From CAVZLD01 sp964522605 (GTDB taxonomy: Bacteria; Planctomycetota; Planctomycetia; Pirellulales; Pirellulaceae), in contig CAZFWV010000024.1 in NCBI GenBank assembly GCA_964522605.1, positions 1-39,597 on the forward strand: a DNA stretch of 39,597 bases. The letters run 5' to 3'. Every line of letters begins with the position of its first letter. The first letter of the stretch is position 1. Under the pieces are notes generated by a model that saw only the letters and a list, made by a program, of their open reading frames with translations, searched no databases and was not told the origin of the DNA. The position numbers were made by a program, and so were the translations under genes. Below, in pieces: positions 34,052 through 39,597 of the stretch.

Positions 34052-34483
34052 ATGAGTCGTTTTGTCCTACTACTTGCGGCAGGTTTCCTTTCGATCTGCA
34101 TCACCGACAGCTTGCACGCTCAGCGGCGGATTCCCTATTCCAGCCGGCGACCTACGGTGAGTCCATGGGTCACGCTCGGTCCTTCCACCAACGGCGGCGT
34201 GAACAATTATCTGGGGATGATCCGCCCGAGACAGCAGTTGGTCGAGTTCGCCGATCAGCAAATGCAGTTTACCGAGTCGCAGCGAGCGCTCGATCGTCAG
34301 GCGGGCTATGAACTGTACCGCCTCGAACGAGCGTTGGAAGAGGGCATTCAGGAGCAGGTCATGCTCCAGCAGCGTCCCACGTCCGCCAGGCGCGCCGCCG
34401 CTCGCGCAGGGACCTTCATGAACTACTCGCGTTTCTATCCAGGAGCTGCAGGAGCTGGGGGCAGCCGCTTCATGAGCCGCTGA
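34052..34483 (+). CDS. Small secreted protein of unknown function (143 aa)
   Basis: A classical signal peptide (MSRFVLLLAAGFLSICITDSLHA, likely cleaved before QRRIPYSSRR). The mature part is about 120 residues, basic, rich in Gln/Arg/Tyr, with one likely amphipathic helix region (about 70-115: QQLVEFADQQMQF through ALEEGIQEQVMLQQ) and a Gly/Ala-rich tail. The start at 34052 is preceded by AGGAG. No domain is recognised. It lies ahead of the PQQ-propeller gene on the same strand with 61 bases between, so the two may be co-expressed. It has no PEP-CTERM-like C-terminal helix and is not an exosortase target. Confidence 0.72.
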   Translation: MSRFVLLLAAGFLSICITDSLHAQRRIPYSSRRPTVSPWVTLGPSTNGGVNNYLGMIRPRQQLVEFADQQMQFTESQRALDRQAGYELYRLERALEEGIQEQVMLQQRPTSARRAAARAGTFMNYSRFYPGAAGAGGSRFMSR

Positions 34484-34544
34484 TCGGCGTTTGACGTTCT
34501 CTGCAGGACGGTGAGCGAAGAGAGACACATTCGAGAGACTGGCA

Positions 34545-35807
34545 ATGTGCGCTCGAGGCAACTCGGTTTCGCTCCTGATCGTATGCCTGTTGCTCTCGCC
34601 GTCCGAGATCAATGCGGAAGCAACTTGGCCCGAGTTTCGCGGGCCGCACGGTGATGGGCAGGCCCGGGAAGCCGATCCACCGGTAATGTGGAACGAGTCG
34701 ACGAACGTGCGGTGGAAAACACCGATCCATGGCAAGGGCTGGTCGTCTCCCGTCGTCGATCAAGACCAGATCTGGCTGACGACCGCCACCGAAGACGGCC
34801 GAAGGATGTCGGTGGTCTGCCTGGATCGCAAGACGGGCAATGTCTTGCACGATCGAATTGTGTTTCAGAACTCGGATCCACAATTCTGCCACCCGACGAA
34901 TAGCTACGCGTCCCCTACACCCGTGCTTCAAGGCAATCGGCTGTACGTCCATTTCGGCAGTTATGGAACGGCTTGCCTCGACACGCAAACAGCACTCACG
35001 ATCTGGGAGCGTCGAGACCTGCCCTGCGATCACTTTCGAGGCCCTGGTTCTTCGCCGATTCTCTTCGATGGTGGTCTTTACGTGGCGTTTGACGGGTTCG
35101 ACCAGCAGTATCAGATCGCACTGGATCCCGAAACCGGCGCCACACTCTGGAAACGTGACCGACAGATCGATTACGGAAGTGACGATGGTGACTTCCGCAA
35201 AGCCTATTGCACCGCTTCCGTGTTTGTCATCAACGATCGTCCTCAGTTGATCAGTCCCAGCGCCGCGGAGACGATTGCGTACGACCCCTATACGGGCGAC
35301 GAGTTGTGGCGTTTTCGACATGGTGGCATGAACACGGCAACACGACCGCTGTTCGCTCACGGTCTGATCTACGTGACCACGGGAGATGCGGTTGGCGCTC
35401 AAAAGCCTTCGCTGGTCGCCATCCGTCCAGATGGTCGAGGCCGCTTGGGCGTCGAACACCTCGGGTGGACGCTCGACCAAGGAGCACCCAAGCGATCATC
35501 GCCGATTCTCGTCGGTGAATACCTGTTCTTCGTTGGTGACGAGGGTGTCGCCACTTGCCTGAAGGCCAAGACGGGCGAGGTGATCTGGCGCAAACGTCTG
35601 GGCGGCACCTATCGCGCATCGCCCGTCTGTGCGAGCAATCGACTCTATTTCTTTAACCTGGAAGGCCGAGCAACCGTCATTCGTGCGACTCCAAGCTTTG
35701 ACTTGCTGGCCGAGAACGAATTAGACGACGGCTGTCAGGCCTCCGCGGCCATCGTCGACGATGCACTCATCGTGCGGACAATCACCCATCTTTACTGCAT
35801 CGAATAG
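34545..35807 (+). CDS. Secreted PQQ-like beta-propeller repeat protein
   Basis: 420 aa. An N-terminal signal (about 1-24, ending INA) is followed by WPEFRGPHGDGQA, the usual opening of planctomycete PQQ-propeller proteins, then repeated beta-blade units with DRKTGNVL, DPETGATLW, DPYTGDELW and KAKTGEVIW at blade turns, each resembling the PQQ/YxWD repeat. The fold is a periplasmic or extracellular beta-propeller. It is probably a binding or scaffold protein, because residues for PQQ-dehydrogenase catalysis cannot be identified. It converges with the acetyltransferase gene, leaving 86 bases without a clear terminator. Confidence 0.92.
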   Translation: MCARGNSVSLLIVCLLLSPSEINAEATWPEFRGPHGDGQAREADPPVMWNESTNVRWKTPIHGKGWSSPVVDQDQIWLTTATEDGRRMSVVCLDRKTGNVLHDRIVFQNSDPQFCHPTNSYASPTPVLQGNRLYVHFGSYGTACLDTQTALTIWERRDLPCDHFRGPGSSPILFDGGLYVAFDGFDQQYQIALDPETGATLWKRDRQIDYGSDDGDFRKAYCTASVFVINDRPQLISPSAAETIAYDPYTGDELWRFRHGGMNTATRPLFAHGLIYVTTGDAVGAQKPSLVAIRPDGRGRLGVEHLGWTLDQGAPKRSSPILVGEYLFFVGDEGVATCLKAKTGEVIWRKRLGGTYRASPVCASNRLYFFNLEGRATVIRATPSFDLLAENELDDGCQASAAIVDDALIVRTITHLYCIE

Positions 35808-35893
35808 CACCCGTGTCAGCCGGCGCGGCGTGAAGACACGACCCAGCCGATGCGTTCGCTTACGTTTGTCCAGAAACGGTTTCAAGACCGCCT

Positions 35894-37045
35894 CTAACCA
35901 CTCGCGAATGTTTGTGAATTCGCGGTCGGATAATCGTACAGTCGATAGGTTTTGGTCAGCTTGGCGCCACCTCGTTCCAAGGTCAGTCGGGAGAGCTGAT
36001 TACTTTCCAGCACCCAGGAGAATTCGGCTTCCTCGATCCCCCATTCGAGCACTTTCGGGACGAGATGTGCGACCAGGGCCAACCCAATTCCCCAGCGCTG
36101 AAACTCGGGGATGACATTCGTGCTCAGCAGCCGAACGCGTTTGATGCCGCGGCGATTCCACAGTAATCGCAGCGCGCCGAAGGGAAACAACCGCCCGTTG
36201 ATGGCCTTGATCCGCGGATTGTAATCCAACAACCCGAACATCGCTCCAATTGGCTCACCATCGATCTCGGCGATACTCGTCATCTCAGGGACAATGAGAT
36301 GTCGCAACTCACGGGCCATGTGCCGCATTTCTCCTTCCGACAAAGGAACATAGCCCCAGGTGTTTACGAGAGACTTGTTGTAAATCTCGAGAAATGTACG
36401 CGCATCTTGCTCGAAACGAGATGGATCTAAACTGCGCATCGTGACGCGAAAACGACGAACAGTTTCCCCCGCGATGAATGTCAATTTCGAGTCCAACGTC
36501 TTCAACATACTGATGTGGCCCCAAAAGGCGTACAGATCCTGAACCTTCTGGAAGCCATATTCTGTGATCAAACGTTCGTAGTACGGCGGATTGTACGTCA
36601 TCATGAATACCGGCTGGCTGTCAAAGCCCTCCACCAGCAGGCCAATCTCGTAATTTAACGAAGGGTTGCAGGGCCCCCGCAACTCATGGATGTCACGCTC
36701 GGCAAACCATTGACGCGCAGCATCAAACAAACAATTGGCGACTTCCTGATCGTCTACGCACTCAAAGAAACCAAAAAAACCGCGTCGCTCGTTGAATCGT
36801 TCGTTGTGCCCATGATTGACGATCGCTGCTACGCGCCCACAAGGCACTCCGCGTTGCCGAGCCAAAAATGTCTGCACCTCAGCGTGATCGTAGAACGGGT
36901 GGTGCTTGTACCCCACCATTTCCTTCTCCGTCTGTCGCAATCTCGGCACCCAGTTAGGATCCTGCCCGTAAATCGTCCAAGGCAGCGCTAAGAACTGTTT
37001 CTGTTCTTTACGTCGTTGAACCGGAATCAACTCAATCTGCGACAT
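35894..37045 (-). CDS. GNAT-like acyltransferase (YghO-like)
   Basis: 383 aa. N-terminal segment MSQIELIPVQRRKEQKQF, then conserved-looking blocks WTIYGQDPNWVPRL, GRVAAIVNHGHN, GFFGFFECVDD and RGPCNPSLNYEIGLLVEGF. A C-terminal GNAT acetyltransferase fold (about 200-375) has an acetyl-CoA-binding type segment (VIPEFQRWGIGLALV). The blocks resemble the uncharacterised YghO family; the substrate is unknown. The ATG at 37045 has AGGGG upstream. The frame continues 59 codons further with non-conserved sequence, which is not accepted. It is divergent from the SDR gene. Confidence 0.88.
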   Translation of the reverse strand: MSQIELIPVQRRKEQKQFLALPWTIYGQDPNWVPRLRQTEKEMVGYKHHPFYDHAEVQTFLARQRGVPCGRVAAIVNHGHNERFNERRGFFGFFECVDDQEVANCLFDAARQWFAERDIHELRGPCNPSLNYEIGLLVEGFDSQPVFMMTYNPPYYERLITEYGFQKVQDLYAFWGHISMLKTLDSKLTFIAGETVRRFRVTMRSLDPSRFEQDARTFLEIYNKSLVNTWGYVPLSEGEMRHMARELRHLIVPEMTSIAEIDGEPIGAMFGLLDYNPRIKAINGRLFPFGALRLLWNRRGIKRVRLLSTNVIPEFQRWGIGLALVAHLVPKVLEWGIEEAEFSWVLESNQLSRLTLERGGAKLTKTYRLYDYPTANSQTFASG

Positions 37046-37391
37046 AAGCCAAGCCCCTGTTGGCTGAGGAGGGTTGACAGCAAACGTACTCGGATGATTA
37101 CCAGACTCCGAGACCTCCCGGTTCGGCGAGTCGATCTGCCGACCCTGTGTCTGCCGAAGCGGAAGGACTGCAAAAGCCTCTCCGGACTCTTTAGTGGCTT
37201 CGTAGCATACCAGTTTCGGCAAAACATCGGGATGGCGATTACGTTCCAGACCGCTGATTCATCTCCTCAGCGTTGATATACTCAAAGAAGAGTCTTCCCG
37301 TAGGCCAAACGGCATACGGTGCCAATTCTGCAAACCGGTGAAACGGCCGAAGGTCGTTGTGCGCCGGACGACCCTCTCCCGTTACACGCCC
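37046..37391. other. Divergent spacer between acyltransferase and SDR genes
   Basis: 346 bases. No convincing small gene, strong hairpin or clear promoter is visible. The stretch around 37139-37170 (a CGGCAGACACAGGGTCGGCAG-like segment on the minus strand) has a repeat-like look but no second copy in the window. Confidence 0.35.
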
Positions 37392-38540
37392 ATGTCGCGA
37401 GTCTTCGTCACCGGAGCGACCGGCTATATTGGCGGTCATCTCGTTCCTTTCTTAATGTCGCAGGGCCACGAAGTTCGATGTCTGGTGCGGCGCAAGTCGA
37501 ACATTGGCGCCCTGCAACAATTGGGGGTGGACCTGTGGGTCAGCGACACGTTCGACGAAGCAACATTGCGGCAGGCAACTCGGGATTGCGACTATGTCTA
37601 CCATCTGGCCGGCAAGACATCGGCCTGTCACCGTCACGAACTCTACGCCGTGAACGCGATCGGGACAGCGCGCGTTGCTCGGGCCTGCGCGGCCCAGATG
37701 ACGCCTCCCGTACTGATCCTGGTTTCATCGCTCGCTGCCGCCGGAACATCTTCGGCAAATCGGCCTCAGACGGAAGAAGATCGCGCCCGCCCCGTTTCCT
37801 GGTACGGACGTAGTAAACGAGCGGGCGAAGTTGCCGCCGTCAAATGGTCGAGACATGTTCCGCTCTCGATAGTCCGCCCCGGCATTGTCTTCGGTCCCGC
37901 CAATCGAGAACTGCTGCCCGTATTTCAGTCGATCGCTCGCTGGGGCATCCATGTCATTCCGGGCCACACGCCTCGGCGCGTATCCTTGATCCATCACGAA
38001 GATCTGCTGGAGATCCTCACCTGCGTGGCGCAACGAGGCCGCCGCGTTTCCCCATTCGACACAACCACTGCGGAGGCGGAATACACAAGGCGGCAAGGCC
38101 GCAACCCAACGGAGTGCTTCCGCACTCAGGGAAGGGTCGCTTCCGTGGGTCGCTCGATTTCTTGCCAGGAGAGCAACAGTTCCACCGTAAGCAGTGCAGG
38201 ACAACCCCACGGGATCTACTTCGCTGCGGATCCCGAGCAACCAACGTATCTTCATTTTGGTCGCATGATCGCCCGTGCTCTAGAAAAACCGTCTCTGCTG
38301 GTGATTCACTTTCCGGAGCCATTCGCCTGGTTAACCGCGCTGGGAAATCAGCTGATCCATTTTGCACAGGGCCGATCGGATTCTTTCAACGTCGACAAAA
38401 TCCGTGAGGCCCTGGCCGGTGACTGGACAGCATCCGTCCTGCGCCTTGAAGATGAGTTCGGTTTCCGACCGCGACAACCGCTGCAAGCTCGACTGAACGA
38501 AACCGCCGGATGGTATCGCGCGCACGGCTGGATTCCGTGA
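37392..38540 (+). CDS. Extended SDR (NAD-dependent epimerase/dehydratase) with in-frame repeat insertion
   Basis: 382 aa from the ATG at 37392 (GTG at 37338 is an alternative). NAD-binding TGATGYIGGHL (7-17), DLW/SDTFDEATL acidic region, SSLAAAGTS and catalytic YGRSK (Tyr138, Lys142), followed by RPGIVFGP, as in 3-beta-HSD-like extended SDRs that act on nucleotide sugars or lipid substrates. The substrate is unknown. Residues about 233-270 (from RRQGRNPTECF to the SSAG) have no place in the family. They are encoded by a dispersed repeat, after which normal SDR sequence resumes at HGIYFAADPEQPTYLHFGR. Without the insert the length would be about 344 aa, normal for the family. Confidence 0.88.
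   Translation: MSRVFVTGATGYIGGHLVPFLMSQGHEVRCLVRRKSNIGALQQLGVDLWVSDTFDEATLRQATRDCDYVYHLAGKTSACHRHELYAVNAIGTARVARACAAQMTPPVLILVSSLAAAGTSSANRPQTEEDRARPVSWYGRSKRAGEVAAVKWSRHVPLSIVRPGIVFGPANRELLPVFQSIARWGIHVIPGHTPRRVSLIHHEDLLEILTCVAQRGRRVSPFDTTTAEAEYTRRQGRNPTECFRTQGRVASVGRSISCQESNSSTVSSAGQPHGIYFAADPEQPTYLHFGRMIARALEKPSLLVIHFPEPFAWLTALGNQLIHFAQGRSDSFNVDKIREALAGDWTASVLRLEDEFGFRPRQPLQARLNETAGWYRAHGWIP
38090..38205 (+). repeat. Dispersed repeat copy inside the SDR gene
   Basis: Head GCGGCAAGGCCGCAACC (38090-38106), a GAGTGC-TTCC-GCACTC hairpin (38112-38127), then the tail GGTCGCTCGATTTCTTGCC (38148-38166) and CAGTGCAG. The 7-bp units seen in other copies are replaced by an unrelated stretch of about 40 bases. 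It lies in the same strand direction as the host gene and is open in the host frame. Confidence 0.8.
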
Positions 38541-38612
38541 GCGGTTTCGAGATTCGGATGCGGGTCTCGTACCGGTTGCTCGCGCATCCCGCGACCGTCT
38601 GGACCGAGCGAA

Positions 38613-39488
38613 TTAATCCGCTGGATTTCTAGGCACATTTCCTACACCGCGAGCCATCACGCCGGCGGGCAGACGGCGTCCATCGCGGGTCGTCAGGCAT
38701 AAACTGTGCGACACAACGGGGACCTGACAATGACCAAAGATCCCCTCGGACAGACAGGCGGCAACTTCAGCCGGTCCAAACCCGGGACTGTGGCACGTAA
38801 GGAGGACGAAGGGTTGGGGTGGAAGGAGAATCTTCGAGCACATGCGCAGCAGCGGAAGAAGATCATGCGACAGTTTCCAGGTTTCTCCTCGCAGCCCATG
38901 ACCGTAGCTCGGCGGATCGAGGATCAGCGCATGGTACTGATTTCCGCGTTTCTGTTCGCGGCGAACAAATTTGCGGGCATCTTCGGCAATCCAACGGATC
39001 GGCTTGTCCTGCAATCCCGACAGTCGCGCGTTTTCGCGAGCCCAACGAACCACGTTGCGGGCCGCGTCGACGTGGACAACTTCCGCTCCGGCCGCCGCAG
39101 CCGCCAGAGTACTACCGCCGGTGTAGGCAAACAGATTCAGAACCCGAACCGGTCGAGGACGAGGCGTGATTTGCTGCTGCAGCCAGCGCCAGTTCGCCCA
39201 CTGTTCGGGGAAAACACCCACATGACCGAACGGTGTCGGGCGCAATTGCAGCTGAAAACAGCCGCAATCCAACATCCAATGATCGGGTAATGCTCGGGCT
39301 GGGAGCCAAGATCCCTGATCGCCGGACGACCGCTCGAAACGCGCTGCGGCCTCGCGCCAAATGGAATCGTGGGATCGCCCGGCTCGCTCGGCCGGCGGGC
39401 AGGGACGATCAAGCAAGAACTCGCCAAAACGCTCCAGTTTGCGGCCTTGCCCGAAATCCAAGAGCTCATATTGCGCAAATTCCACCAT
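38613..39488 (-). CDS. RlmI-type class I SAM-dependent rRNA methyltransferase
   Basis: 291 aa. N-terminal segment with YELLDFGQGRKLERFG, then GHVGVFPEQW (88-97). The Rossmann methyltransferase domain has SAM-binding LNLFAYTGGSTLAAA (117-131), the acidic VVHVDAA (137-143) and catalytic-type DPPSYG (191-196). This matches RlmI/RlmK-like enzymes (23S rRNA methylation in E. coli). The target base here is not known from sequence, and the protein is shorter than E. coli RlmI (no PUA domain is visible). ATG at 39488 is the natural start, with no good Shine-Dalgarno: a repeat copy begins 9 bases upstream, so promoter and ribosome-binding elements are unusual. Confidence 0.88.
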   Translation of the reverse strand: MVEFAQYELLDFGQGRKLERFGEFLLDRPCPPAERAGRSHDSIWREAAARFERSSGDQGSWLPARALPDHWMLDCGCFQLQLRPTPFGHVGVFPEQWANWRWLQQQITPRPRPVRVLNLFAYTGGSTLAAAAAGAEVVHVDAARNVVRWARENARLSGLQDKPIRWIAEDARKFVRREQKRGNQYHALILDPPSYGHGLRGETWKLSHDLLPLLRMCSKILLPPQPFVLLTCHSPGFGPAEVAACLSEGIFGHCQVPVVSHSLCLTTRDGRRLPAGVMARGVGNVPRNPAD

Positions 39489-39496
39489 GGTGAACC

Positions 39497-39597
39497 GCAG
39501 CGCGGCAGGGCCGCATGTAGTAGGCTGGAGGCTGAAGGCTGGAGTCTCCAGTCTCCAGTCTCCAGTCTCCAGTCTCCAGTCTCCAGCCTCCAGCCTC
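39497..39597 (+). repeat. Dispersed repeat head with heptamer tandem array, cut by window end
   Basis: GCGGCAGGGCCGCATGTAG (39498-39516) followed by 7-bp units: AGGCTGG, AGGCTGA, AGGCTGG, then AGTCTCC repeated five times and AGCCTCC, running to the last base. The head is that of the copies at 14925 and 38090. The array length beyond the window is unknown. Confidence 0.88.

Noticed and set aside
37046..37222. 59-codon extension of the acyltransferase start
   Set aside because: Low-complexity, repeat-like sequence without family similarity. The ATG at 37045 has an AGGGG site and matches the family start.
39517..39597. CRISPR-like regular repeat
   Set aside because: The units are 7 bp and contiguous with no spacers, so this is a simple tandem array.

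Overview
The window reads as chromosomal DNA of a planctomycete, probably close to Pirellulales. This is inferred from a sigma factor/membrane Ser-Thr kinase pair of planctomycetal type, a PQQ-propeller protein beginning WPEFRGPHGDG, very large TPR and multi-membrane proteins, a YjbQ protein of the HVGSTGAIGTIEFEPG subtype, and moderately high GC. One run of 100 N (9190-9289) is an assembly gap, and the window ends inside a tandem repeat. No tRNA, rRNA, CRISPR array, insertion sequence or phage gene was seen.

Left part (1-12.7 kb): two small membrane proteins, phosphoglycerate kinase (pgk), a divergent YjbQ-family gene, a huge polytopic membrane protein (1905 codons, 5' end at the gap), a Ser/Thr kinase with its ECF-type sigma factor, and a small secreted CAP-domain protein ended by a clear intrinsic terminator.

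Centre (12.6-29.7 kb): a ten-gene minus-strand exopolysaccharide/exosortase operon. In transcription order it holds exosortase, Wzc-like BY-kinase, a 1506-aa TPR protein, EpsI, a GT2 glycosyltransferase, a GT4 glycosyltransferase, a Wzx-like flippase, an O-antigen ligase/polymerase, an APH-like kinase, and a Gfo/Idh/MocA-SDR fusion. Many genes overlap by ATGA. A multi-hairpin terminator sits at the last stop codon. The operon faces a divergent gene for a NusG/RfaH-like antiterminator (30265-30822) across a 611-bp spacer with candidate back-to-back promoters and a structured leader. Beyond it lie a Pro/Glu-rich lipoprotein and a Wza-like export lipoprotein on the minus strand. Together these look like one polymer synthesis, export and sorting locus. 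Neither a PEP-CTERM substrate nor a polyprenyl-phosphate sugar-1-phosphate transferase is present in the window.

Right part (34-39.6 kb): a small secreted protein, a PQQ-like beta-propeller protein, a YghO-like acetyltransferase, an SDR epimerase, and an RlmI-type methyltransferase.

The most unusual signal is a dispersed repeat family: a GCGGCAGGGCCGCA head, 7-bp tandem units, and a conserved GGTCGCT(T/C)GATTTCTTGCC tail in two copies. Related copies or fragments occur at the gap edge (9290-9362) and the window end (39497-39597). Two copies lie inside genes, near the 3' end of the APH-like kinase (14925-15015) and in the middle of the SDR epimerase (38090-38205), where they add about 31 and 38 in-frame codons in opposite orientations relative to the genes.
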